Assembly (NCBI GenBank): GCA_900553105.1 | Contig: USCE01000065.1 | Coordinates: 1 to 7,378 of the forward strand | Reading direction: 5' to 3' | DNA length: 7,378 bases | From: an uncultured Sutterella sp. | GTDB taxonomy: Bacteria > Pseudomonadota > Gammaproteobacteria > Burkholderiales > Burkholderiaceae_F | Shown: piece by piece, positions 1 to 6,829 of the stretch | How positions within the stretch are numbered: the stretch's first letter is position 1 | Layout of the letters: each line of letters starts with the position of its first letter | Program-made: the position numbers and the translations under genes | Notes under the pieces: model-generated | What the model saw: the letters and a program-made list of their open reading frames with translations, nothing else | Databases searched by the model: none | Told to the model about the DNA's origin: nothing

Positions 1-36
1 CGGTCTCGTGGGCTCGGAGATGTGTATAAGAGACAG
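1..36 (+). other. Nextera Read 2-side sequencing adapter (artefact)
   Basis: Bases 3-36 match the 34-nt Illumina Nextera Read 2 transposase adapter: GTCTCGTGGGCTCGG followed by the 19-bp Tn5 mosaic end AGATGTGTATAAGAGACAG at 18-36. The first two bases may be the end of an index. This is library sequence left in the assembly, not a genomic transposon end. Genomic sequence begins at about 37. Confidence 0.98.
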
Positions 37-38
37 TA

Positions 39-920
39 TGCGGTCCACTCTCCTTTTGGCTAATGCTGGCACCCGTCACATTTTTTTATTGGATAATGGA
101 CGCACGTTGTCGCAACAGTAGCCTCAAGTATCTGCAGTTAGCTCATCGTGCCGGCTTTCTTGTTAAAAAACCCGGACTCAGTACAAGTTATGTTCATTTA
201 TTTACCTTTTCAGACACGATACTTGATAAATTTATTGCTCTATGGGGCACACACTCTTTACCCGAATTAGAAATTGAAAATGAGTCAGCGCTCACTCAAT
301 ACATTTCTCAGTGTCAGTCCTGCGTCGTGCTGTGCTCGCATTGCGGTTGCATCGAGGCACTCATGCGTTACGCCAATTTCAATGTGAGCAGCCCGATCAT
401 AGCGCTTATCCACTCCGGTCACTCCAAACAATTCCGGCAAATGCTTGCTCAAAGTCCTTCATTGAAAAATGTCCAATTTATGGAGGTCTCCGAGTTAACG
501 CCTGCGACAATCGGACAACTTGAAGAGGATGTCAAAAAAGGAGCACTTATTTTTATTGCCGGTGACCGAGTCCCTATTTCTTCGCAGTCCAAAGCCCTCT
601 GTGAACTGGAATTTTTAGGACAAAAAGCCTTTTTTCCCATTGGCTCCGTGCTTATCTCCAACCTTTTTCACCTGCCTTTAGTCAGCATGACAAGTTGGCG
701 AACACAAAGTGCAAACTTACTGCACCCTAATCGCCCGAATCGATACCACGTCCGCTTCAAGCAACTTTGCTCCGAAGTCAAACTCTCGCGGTCAATGCGT
801 CAAGCGCAATGTGCTGATATCATGCAAAAATACGTTCAAGAAATTGAACATGGGCTAAAAAAAAGCCCGCTGGATTGGTTTAATTTTTTTGATTTTTGGC
901 ATCCCCCTGAAAAACAATGA
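39..920 (+). CDS. LpxL/HtrB-like lysophospholipid acyltransferase family protein of an APE cluster (5' partial)
   Basis: This is probably the acyltransferase that joins the finished polyene to a lipid or glycolipid carrier at the inner membrane; the substrate is inferred from context. Residues are numbered from the internal Met at 63. H93-CGCI-E98 is the HX4D/E catalytic motif of the LpxL family. GDRVP at 167-171, FLGQKAFFPIG at 184-194 and the C-terminal WFNFFDFW at 272-279 are typical of the APE-cluster branch. The frame stays open upstream of 63 to the adapter, and the extra residues (CGPLSFWL) extend the hydrophobic N-terminal segment. The ATG at 63 is therefore probably internal, and the true start is lost. 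The protein could also be the C-terminal part of a glycosyltransferase-acyltransferase fusion, as in some APE clusters. Five cysteines (84, 87, 91, 94, 96) crowd the active site. The stop overlaps the next gene by ATGA. Confidence 0.88.
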   Translation, partial: CGPLSFWLMLAPVTFFYWIMDARCRNSSLKYLQLAHRAGFLVKKPGLSTSYVHLFTFSDTILDKFIALWGTHSLPELEIENESALTQYISQCQSCVVLCSHCGCIEALMRYANFNVSSPIIALIHSGHSKQFRQMLAQSPSLKNVQFMEVSELTPATIGQLEEDVKKGALIFIAGDRVPISSQSKALCELEFLGQKAFFPIGSVLISNLFHLPLVSMTSWRTQSANLLHPNRPNRYHVRFKQLCSEVKLSRSMRQAQCADIMQKYVQEIEHGLKKSPLDWFNFFDFWHPPEKQ

Positions 921-1522
921 CTGTCAAACTTCGCCAATTACTCTTTTACTGCCTTCTTGCAGTGTCTCAAACTTCATTGGCACTCGAAGTGACCGCATTG
1001 ACTCAACATCTTTCGACCGATTCTGCTCTAAGCGGGCAATTTGTCCAGGAGCGTTTCATTGAGGGATTCCCGAAACCCATTGTTTCCAAAGGAGTGTTTA
1101 CCTTTGCCCCTACACGTGGACTTCTTTGGGATACTCAGAGTCCTTTTGCCAATCGCATCATCATCCTTAACGATAAACTCATTGCACAAAATGAATTTGA
1201 AACACAACAAATCAGTAGTAGCGAGGCTCCGCAATTAACCGTTTTTAATGCCTTAGCAATTGCACTGTTTAGCGGTAATCTAACTTTTTTGCAGTCACAG
1301 TTTCAAATCTCAACGTCGGGGACTCTGTCGGCTTGGCTCATGACACTAAAACCATTAAAAGCCCCTCTTAACACAATTTTCCAAAAGATTGAATTGCAAG
1401 GCTCTCGCTACCCGAACAAAATCAACCTTTGGTCAACCCAAGGTGAGTTGACTCGTGTGACATTATTAGGCCAGAAAAAAGTCACTCAACTCCCGCAGGA
1501 GCTCAATGATGCCCGGCCGTAA
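917..1522 (+). CDS. LolA-like outer-membrane lipoprotein carrier protein of an APE cluster
   Basis: This is a periplasmic carrier related to LolA, which shuttles acylated cargo across the periplasm. In this setting it probably carries the aryl polyene lipid, or helps the neighbouring lipoprotein and exporter do so. The protein has 201 residues, a normal LolA-like length. A Sec signal peptide spans about 1-22 (hydrophobic LLFYCLLAV, then S-L-A before L23). The best family signature is SGQFVQERFIEGFPKP at 39-54 followed by GVFTFAPTRGLLWDTQSPF at 59-77, the Q-R / RGLLW pattern of LolA-like proteins in APE operons. The start ATG lies inside the upstream stop (ATGA), implying translational coupling; no strong Shine-Dalgarno is visible. 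Its position just before the exporter corresponds to apeL in named clusters as I remember them, so I leave the symbol blank. Classical housekeeping LolA is less likely because of the operon. Confidence 0.9.
   Translation: MTVKLRQLLFYCLLAVSQTSLALEVTALTQHLSTDSALSGQFVQERFIEGFPKPIVSKGVFTFAPTRGLLWDTQSPFANRIIILNDKLIAQNEFETQQISSSEAPQLTVFNALAIALFSGNLTFLQSQFQISTSGTLSAWLMTLKPLKAPLNTIFQKIELQGSRYPNKINLWSTQGELTRVTLLGQKKVTQLPQELNDARP
1497..1501 (+). promoter_or_regulatory. Ribosome binding site for the MMPL exporter gene
   Basis: AGGAG lies inside the 3' end of the LolA-like gene. It is 4 nt from the ATG at 1506 and 7 nt from the ATG at 1509. The second spacing is the more usual, so translation may begin at 1509, which shortens the protein by one Met. 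The third ATG, at 1527, is too far away to use this site well. Confidence 0.65.
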
Positions 1523-3839
1523 TACCATGCGTATTCTGGCCCTTCTCTGGGCCTTGCTTTGCGTTTGTTGCATCGGCTTTACCGTCTACAGTCTGCAGCA
1601 TAAACCCGCGCAAAGTGACCTGTTGGCACTATTGCCCAAAACTTCTCAGTCACAAAACGAGGGCCTCTTACGCTCCCAATTGTCTGAACCTTTTGAGCGG
1701 GCGGTCACCGTTGCGGTTTGCGTAGAATCTTCGGAAGGCGCACAAGTCATTGAAAAAAGTATCTCCGACTGGCTACTTCACCACAAAACACTTTTCAACA
1801 AAGCAACCACCAAGTACTTTTCCGACCTTGATCCATTAAAAACGCGTGCGCTTTACTCCATGACGATAGGCGATGAAAAGGCCCTTGCTACACAATCCCA
1901 AGAGCAGCTTTTGCACAACGCATTAGCCACTCTCACGGCTCCTTTTATCTCCGGAGCATTTACTTTTTTGGATGACCCGTTTCAAACCGCTTCACATTGG
2001 TTGCAAGAACGCTCCAGCGAATTTACTTTAATGCCCCGCGGAGATATGTTCTCACTCCAAAAAGACGGTCAAATGTGGTTATTTGCATTTTTAGAGATAA
2101 AAAATGCAGGGATTATTTCTCAATCCTCTCAGATACAAAGTGCATTATCACAACTTCAAGACGAACTGAACCAAGCGGCTAGCTCTAATCACGTATTTTT
2201 AACCGGTATTCCCCTGTTTACTCTACAAGCGGCTCAAACTGCCGAGACTGAACTGGCTATACTGGGCTCCCTTTCTCTTATCGGCATTGCCTTTTTAGGC
2301 TGGTATTGGTTTGGAAGCCTACAAACCCTGGCTTGTATTCTTTTGATAACCCTACAGTCTTTTGCATTTGCCTCCGCTTCCTGCCTTTTATTTTTCGGTG
2401 AAATTCACGTTATTGCGCTGGTTTTCGGCACGACGTTAATTGGCATTACCGTTGACTACAGTGCTCACTACTTCTGTAAACGACTGGGACAATCTCAAAT
2501 TAGCGCGAGGGATTCACTGAAATCGTTATTACCGGATCTGTCGCTGGCTTTATTGTCAACGCTGACGGCCTTTGCCGCCATGGCGCTTGCACCCTTGCCT
2601 GGGCTTCAACAAATGGCGCTATTTAGTATGAGTGGCATTGTTGCGGCCTTTGTCGCCGTATGTTTGTGGCTACCCTTTATCGAAACCTCGCAGCTACCGT
2701 TTCACACTCGCATGCGGCGCGTTGCCAAGTATTTAAACGCTTGGCCAACGATTGTTCATTGCAATACTCGAGCTCTTGCTGTATTGGGCCTCTCGTTTGG
2801 CGTTTTCTGCGTTTTAGGCATCTCTCAATTAAAACTTGATGCTTCAATCTATGAATTCAATAACGCCGACCCCAAGCTCTTAGAGCAAACACAAACGATT
2901 ACCTCATTGCTCAAAACGCCTTCGAGTTCTCAATATTTTGTCGTTCATGCCGATGATGAGCAAACTCGCTTGGAACGAGAAGAAGCTTTGGAAGAAAAGC
3001 TATTGACAAGATCCATCGCCGGCGTAAGTTTGCAAAGCACTAGCGATTGGTCCCCCTCGGAGAAGCGTCAAGCTCGCATTGATTCGTTGAAAGTCGAGCT
3101 TTGTCAGAAACTTAACCCGATGCTAACAGAGACCGTCGGCATGAGTCTTCCCTGTAACCGCTACAGTCTGGCCAACCGACCCCAACCTCTTGAACCCGTT
3201 CGAAAGCAGTGGGTAACGCCCTCAATTCAAGCTAATGGATCCACTGCTTTAGTATTAGTTAAAGGCTTGACGGCTGACAACGTTCACGAAGTCGCCGATC
3301 TTGCCAAAGACATTGAAGGAGTCACCTGGCACAATTATCCTGAAGAAATTTCCGCATTTCTGAATCAGTATCGAAATTTGATGGCGCAACTGCTTGGGCT
3401 TGGCATTATCTGCGTAGCCTTGATTTTGCTTATTCGTTTTAGACTTCGCTTCATCAATGCATTTTTACCTACTGTTTGCGGCATTGCATTTACACTGGCG
3501 ATTCTGGGATACAGCGGACACACGGTATCATTATTTACAGCCTCAGCTTGCGTTTTACTGTTAGGTCTCGGTATCGACTACGGAATTTTTCTAACCGCCG
3601 GCGGCAGTAGCCCCCGTTCGCTTTGCGCCATTACTTTCGCGGCACTAACAACTCTGTTGTCTTTCGGACTATTGACCTTTTCTCAAACGCCCGCCTTACA
3701 AAGCTTCGGGCTTACCGTAGCAATCGGTGAGACTTTTATTTGGCTTACAACGCCCTTATTGCGGCATCCCCAAAATCCTTTGACCCTGTATGCTGAGTTA
3801 ATGCCGGCAAACAATCAACATTTTCTGCAAAAGTTATGA
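1506..3839 (+). CDS. MMPL/RND-superfamily exporter of an APE cluster
   Basis: This is an inner-membrane transporter, probably driven by the proton gradient, that likely extracts or flips the aryl polyene lipid towards the periplasm. It has 777 residues, the usual size for this subfamily. The two-fold RND repeat is visible. TM1 is at about 9-29 and a first periplasmic domain at about 35-245. A helix bundle spans about 250-395 and includes G313-ITV-D317-Y318. TM7 is at about 422-440 and a second periplasmic domain at about 445-620. A final bundle spans about 625-750 with G687-LGI-D691-Y692. Paired GxxxDY motifs are the proton-relay type signature of MMPL proteins. The start overlaps the LolA-like gene by 17 nt and the stop forms ATGA with the lipoprotein gene, so the three are coupled. 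By gene order it corresponds to apeM in named clusters. The cargo is inferred from context. Confidence 0.93.
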   Translation: MMPGRNTMRILALLWALLCVCCIGFTVYSLQHKPAQSDLLALLPKTSQSQNEGLLRSQLSEPFERAVTVAVCVESSEGAQVIEKSISDWLLHHKTLFNKATTKYFSDLDPLKTRALYSMTIGDEKALATQSQEQLLHNALATLTAPFISGAFTFLDDPFQTASHWLQERSSEFTLMPRGDMFSLQKDGQMWLFAFLEIKNAGIISQSSQIQSALSQLQDELNQAASSNHVFLTGIPLFTLQAAQTAETELAILGSLSLIGIAFLGWYWFGSLQTLACILLITLQSFAFASASCLLFFGEIHVIALVFGTTLIGITVDYSAHYFCKRLGQSQISARDSLKSLLPDLSLALLSTLTAFAAMALAPLPGLQQMALFSMSGIVAAFVAVCLWLPFIETSQLPFHTRMRRVAKYLNAWPTIVHCNTRALAVLGLSFGVFCVLGISQLKLDASIYEFNNADPKLLEQTQTITSLLKTPSSSQYFVVHADDEQTRLEREEALEEKLLTRSIAGVSLQSTSDWSPSEKRQARIDSLKVELCQKLNPMLTETVGMSLPCNRYSLANRPQPLEPVRKQWVTPSIQANGSTALVLVKGLTADNVHEVADLAKDIEGVTWHNYPEEISAFLNQYRNLMAQLLGLGIICVALILLIRFRLRFINAFLPTVCGIAFTLAILGYSGHTVSLFTASACVLLLGLGIDYGIFLTAGGSSPRSLCAITFAALTTLLSFGLLTFSQTPALQSFGLTVAIGETFIWLTTPLLRHPQNPLTLYAELMPANNQHFLQKL

Positions 3840-4441
3840 AATCCATTGCACTGAAAACTTTCACACTCGGTCTTTGCTTCGCACTTTCTGGCTGTGCTTT
3901 CTGGCAAGACAATACTTCGCAACCGTCGGTGACGACTCCCATTGCGAAAACCGCTCTTGTTAATGCCTTCCCTTATGCGCTCACACGTAGCCTTGCGCTT
4001 TACCAGCAACTTTTTGTTGAGTTCCAATCTGAAGACTCTAAAACAGACTCCTTGAGCTTTGAGGCCTATCTGCTTGCCGACAGTCGTCGCATTAAATTAA
4101 ATTTGATGCACACAAACGTGCCCATTTGGCAAATCGTCTATGACGGCCAAACGATTCATGAAGAGCGCCACAGCGCAGTGCCTTCGCAACTTAATGCGCG
4201 CTACTTATTGAGCGATATTGCTCTTTCCTATTGGCCGGAAAAATTTCTCACTCAAGAATTAAAGCCATTAACACTGCGCAGTCAAAACAATCAACGTTTG
4301 ATTTTTGATGCCGACGGAAGCTTACTAACGGACATTGTTTACAGCAACGGAGCGACTCCTGAGAATCCCCAAGGTTCTATTACACTGACGAACCACTCGT
4401 TGCACTATCGTTTAATCATCAATAGTCATTGCATTCGTTAA
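3836..4441 (+). CDS. DUF3261 family lipoprotein of an APE cluster
   Basis: This is a predicted outer-membrane lipoprotein of unknown biochemical function, found routinely beside the LolA-like and MMPL genes of APE clusters and so probably a transport or acceptor component. The signal peptide ends in the lipobox L17-S-G-C20. The +2 residue is Ala, not Asp, which in enterobacterial sorting rules favours export to the outer membrane. The mature part (about 180 residues) shows the DUF3261 pattern: a FEAYLLAD strand at 75-82, VPIWQIVYDG at 95-104, and LNARYLLSDIALSYWP at 119-134. It ends with LHYRLIIN at 189-196. The protein has 201 residues, the expected size. The start codon sits in the exporter's stop (ATGA) and no good Shine-Dalgarno is seen. 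By order it corresponds to apeN. The family call rests on remembered pattern, not on a profile search. Confidence 0.85.
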   Translation: MKSIALKTFTLGLCFALSGCAFWQDNTSQPSVTTPIAKTALVNAFPYALTRSLALYQQLFVEFQSEDSKTDSLSFEAYLLADSRRIKLNLMHTNVPIWQIVYDGQTIHEERHSAVPSQLNARYLLSDIALSYWPEKFLTQELKPLTLRSQNNQRLIFDADGSLLTDIVYSNGATPENPQGSITLTNHSLHYRLIINSHCIR

Positions 4442-4452
4442 ATAACGCAATT

Positions 4453-5628
4453 ATGTCAAGTGCAAAGATATACGTGAATGCCTGGGACAGCATCAGTGCC
4501 GTAGGACGAGATGCAAAACTCAAGCAAGCCCTCTTGAACGGCGAAACCGGAAAACTGACTCCGTTACATGATATCGTGGATAAAACGATTTATTTCGGCA
4601 AAATCCCAGATCACTTGATTACAACGACTGATGACATTCGCGCCACTTTCCACAACGTCAAAGATTTGTATCTCGGGCGAGGCAATTGCATTGCAGCAAC
4701 ACTTGCCCAGTCACTGGCGGGTCAAGTCAACGTATTAACCGAACAGTATGGTCGTCATCGCGTCGGCATTGTCATCGGCACCTCGGTGGCCGGTATGACA
4801 GAAACGGAGCAGGAATTTCTCCAGAATCCTCTTACCGACTATTCTGACGCTTGCCAATTAGAAATTTTTAACCCTGCGCGACTTTTGCAAACGCTCTTTA
4901 ATCTCACCGCGCCTGCTTATTGCATTTCAACAGCATGCACCTCATCGACAAAGGCCTTAGCCAGCGCCGCTCGCCTCATTGAGGCTGACATCGTTGATGC
5001 GGTCATTTGCGGCGGTATTGATGCAATGAGTTTATTTACCATCAAAGGCTTTCACTCACTGGGAGTGCTCTCCGATAAGCCATGTCATCCGTTTGGGAAA
5101 CATCGCAATGGAATTAATTTAGCCGAAGCTGGTGCTCTTTTCATTCTTAGCAAGACTCCTTCTGAGATTGCGTTAACCGGTTGGGGTGAAACCAGTGATG
5201 CCTATCACATCTCCAGTCCGGACCCTCAGGCACAAAGTGTCTGCCACGCCATTGAGCAGGCGATGGCGATGGCAAATGTTGACCGACTCGACTATGTTAA
5301 TGCTCACGGTACCGCAACAATTGCCAATGATGCTATGGAGGCTTTAGCGATCGCACGCAGTTATCCTGCCGGGACTCCGATCAGTTCCACGAAGGCTCTC
5401 ACGGGCCATGCTCTGGGCGCAGCCGGTGCTCTAGAAGCGGCTATTTGTTGCCACGTTTTAACCCAAAACTTTATCCCAGGGAATTTTTCCGTTGATTCTT
5501 TAGACACCGAGTTGGCTCCCATTAACTTAGTGCAAACAGGGTATCATGTGAAAGATATTCGCCATGTCAGCTCACATAACTTTGCATTTGGCGGCAACAA
5601 TGCAGTTCTCATTTTTTCCCGGAGCTAG
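4453..5628 (+). CDS. apeO: Beta-ketoacyl-ACP synthase (APE ketosynthase, ApeO-like)
   Basis: This condensing enzyme extends the polyene by decarboxylative Claisen condensation of malonyl-ACP. In APE systems the ApeO ketosynthase pairs with a chain-length factor (ApeC), which is not in this window. I chose the ATG at 4453, giving 391 residues. The longer frame would need a TTG at 4429 and adds eight residues that do not look like a KS N-terminus. Numbered from 4453, the nucleophile is C162 in STACTSS, with H285 in NAHGTA, K314 in STKAL and H319 in TGHALGAAG. All catalytic residues are present, so it is a true synthase and not a chain-length factor. The C-terminal NFAFGGNNA loop (376-384) is typical of KS folds. 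It follows the lipoprotein gene by 11 nt without a clear Shine-Dalgarno and precedes the dehydratase by 2 nt. A housekeeping FabF is unlikely given the neighbours. Confidence 0.92.
   Translation: MSSAKIYVNAWDSISAVGRDAKLKQALLNGETGKLTPLHDIVDKTIYFGKIPDHLITTTDDIRATFHNVKDLYLGRGNCIAATLAQSLAGQVNVLTEQYGRHRVGIVIGTSVAGMTETEQEFLQNPLTDYSDACQLEIFNPARLLQTLFNLTAPAYCISTACTSSTKALASAARLIEADIVDAVICGGIDAMSLFTIKGFHSLGVLSDKPCHPFGKHRNGINLAEAGALFILSKTPSEIALTGWGETSDAYHISSPDPQAQSVCHAIEQAMAMANVDRLDYVNAHGTATIANDAMEALAIARSYPAGTPISSTKALTGHALGAAGALEAAICCHVLTQNFIPGNFSVDSLDTELAPINLVQTGYHVKDIRHVSSHNFAFGGNNAVLIFSRS
5621..5624 (+). promoter_or_regulatory. Ribosome binding site for the dehydratase gene
   Basis: GGAG lies in the last codons of the ketosynthase gene, 6 nt before the GTG at 5631. 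It supports GTG as the start; no in-frame ATG follows before codon 18. Confidence 0.6.
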
Positions 5629-5630
5629 CT

Positions 5631-6092
5631 GTGCATGAAGTAAACATTCCCGCCCATGAACTTTTGCCTCACCGTCTAGGAATGCTTTTGCTAGACCGAG
5701 CCATAGCCATCGGAGACGATGGCGTAAAAGCCACGGCCATTATCAAAAAGAACAATCTTTTTGTCTCCCAAGGTCAAATGGGCGCTTGGGTTCTTATCGA
5801 ATATATGGCACAAGCAATGGCGATGTGGGTCAGTTGGAATGCCATTAAACAAGGTAAAGAGCCTCCCATCGGCTTTTTGCTTGGTACGCGAAAATTATCC
5901 CTATTGACGGACTTCGTTTCTGTTGGCAAAAAGCTCACCTGTTGTGCACAACCCCTTTATGTGAATCCTGAAGACAACCTTGCTCAATTCAATTGTCAGG
6001 TATTTCTCGATGATCAATGTATTGCTCAGGCCAAACTCAATGCCTATGAGCCCAATGATTTAAGCAACTTCAGTATGGAGACTCTCTCGTGA
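5631..6092 (+). CDS. apeP: 3-hydroxyacyl-ACP dehydratase subunit, hot-dog fold (ApeP-like)
   Basis: This is a FabZ-related hot-dog protein of the APE pathway, where two dehydratase-like proteins (ApeI and ApeP) remove water from the 3-hydroxyacyl-ACP after each ketoreduction. The protein has 153 residues, normal for the family. LLPHRLGMLLLDR at 11-23 matches the conserved N-terminal strand of FabZ relatives. IEYMAQAMA at 56-64 is the central helix, with E57 where FabZ has its catalytic Glu. GFLLGTR at 81-87 is the motif of the APE-type branch. The usual GHFPGxP segment with the catalytic His is not visible; the stretch before the helix reads VSQGQMGAW (45-53). Activity may therefore depend on a partner encoded outside the window. 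It starts with GTG 2 nt after the ketosynthase stop and overlaps the reductase start as GTGA. Confidence 0.88.
   Translation: MHEVNIPAHELLPHRLGMLLLDRAIAIGDDGVKATAIIKKNNLFVSQGQMGAWVLIEYMAQAMAMWVSWNAIKQGKEPPIGFLLGTRKLSLLTDFVSVGKKLTCCAQPLYVNPEDNLAQFNCQVFLDDQCIAQAKLNAYEPNDLSNFSMETLS
6077..6080 (+). promoter_or_regulatory. Ribosome binding site for the ketoreductase gene
   Basis: GGAG in the 3' end of the dehydratase gene lies 8 nt before the GTG at 6089. This supports the GTG start, which overlaps the dehydratase stop as GTGA. Confidence 0.6.
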
Positions 6093-6829
6093 ATGCTTGC
6101 GATAATAAAACCGTTTTTATTTCCGGTTCCTCACGCGGAATCGGTCGAGCTATTGCGCTTGATTTAGCTCATAAAGGCTACAACATCGTATTGCATGGCA
6201 GAACACCGTCAGAAAAACTCAAGAAAACGGCACAAGAAATCAGAGCCATTAATCCGACCGTGCGGATTGTCACGTTTGACGTCACCGACCGCCAAGCCAG
6301 TTTTCAAGTACTAACCCATGACATAGAAACCCATGGCATGTACTGGGCAGTCGTGGTCAACGCCGGTAAAACCGATGACATGACATTTGCCGGGATGACC
6401 CCTGAGCAGTGGGATGGTGTTATTCGAACGGATTTAGATGGTTTTTACAATATTGTGCAGCCCTTGATAATGCCGATGGTTCGAACTCGGCGCGGAGGCC
6501 GAATTGTTGCTGTCAGTTCTGTTTCCGGTGTTATGGGCAATCGAGGTCAAGTCAATTACTCTGCGGCAAAAGCCGGGCTTATTGGGGCCGTTAAAGCGTT
6601 GGCCTTGGAGCTCGCATCTCGCGCCATTACAGTTAATGCTGTTGCGCCCGGAATGATTGAAACGGACATGGTTGACGAAAGGGTTAGAGAGCTTGCCTTG
6701 CCGCTGATTCCTATGAAACGATTGGGGAGACCGGAAGAAGTCGCCTCTGCCGTGAGCTTTCTCATCAGCCAAGAAGCATCGTACATCACCCGTTCTGTTA
6801 TTGAAATCGATGGGGGTATCCACGGATGA
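6089..6829 (+). CDS. apeQ: 3-oxoacyl-ACP reductase, FabG-type SDR (ApeQ-like)
   Basis: This enzyme reduces the 3-ketoacyl-ACP made by the ketosynthase to 3-hydroxyacyl-ACP, with NADPH the likely donor. It is a classical short-chain dehydrogenase of 246 residues, the usual FabG length. The Rossmann motif is G13-SSRGIG (13-19) and N91-A-G lies at 91-93. The active site has S144, Y157 and K161 in SVSGVMGNRGQVNYSAAK (144-161), with the same Ser-to-Tyr spacing as E. coli FabG. PGMIETDM at 187-194 and the C-terminal DGG (241-243) are also family marks. At the place of the fourth tetrad residue, Asn in FabG, the sequence reads T114-D115-L116, so the Asn appears to be Asp. It starts with GTG in a GTGA overlap, and its stop overlaps the next ketosynthase as ATGA. 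The ApeQ call over a housekeeping FabG rests on the operon. Confidence 0.93.
   Translation: MNACDNKTVFISGSSRGIGRAIALDLAHKGYNIVLHGRTPSEKLKKTAQEIRAINPTVRIVTFDVTDRQASFQVLTHDIETHGMYWAVVVNAGKTDDMTFAGMTPEQWDGVIRTDLDGFYNIVQPLIMPMVRTRRGGRIVAVSSVSGVMGNRGQVNYSAAKAGLIGAVKALALELASRAITVNAVAPGMIETDMVDERVRELALPLIPMKRLGRPEEVASAVSFLISQEASYITRSVIEIDGGIHG

Noticed and set aside
18..36. Tn5/IS50-like mosaic ends at both window ends as a composite transposon
   Set aside because: The inverted 19-bp ends are each joined to Nextera primer sequences, which identifies library adapters and not a mobile element.
857..864. Run of eight A as a slippery or phase-variable site
   Set aside because: The frame through it gives the expected family C-terminus. 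One sequence shows no length variation and no supporting downstream structure.
852..899. Hairpin GGGCT-A7-AGCCC followed by T-rich sequence, resembling a terminator
   Set aside because: It lies within the acyltransferase coding sequence. The stem is only 5 bp, the T tract starts about 10 nt later and is broken, and the Ts are codons of the conserved NFFDFW motif.
1028..1238. Short open frames on both strands inside the LolA-like gene
   Set aside because: They are shadows of the real frame, with no ribosome site and no plausible protein features.
3745..4027. Two short minus-strand frames over the exporter-lipoprotein junction
   Set aside because: They overlap two well-supported genes and their translations show no domain, signal peptide or membrane segment.
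5623..5630. Palindrome AGCTAGCT at the ketosynthase-dehydratase junction as an operator
   Set aside because: It is only 8 bp, lies in the last codons and stop of the ketosynthase gene, and there is no promoter nearby.
6434..6823. 129-residue open frame on the minus strand within the ketoreductase gene
   Set aside because: It is antisense to a well-supported SDR gene, its translation has no recognisable domain, and long antisense frames are common over FabG-type genes.
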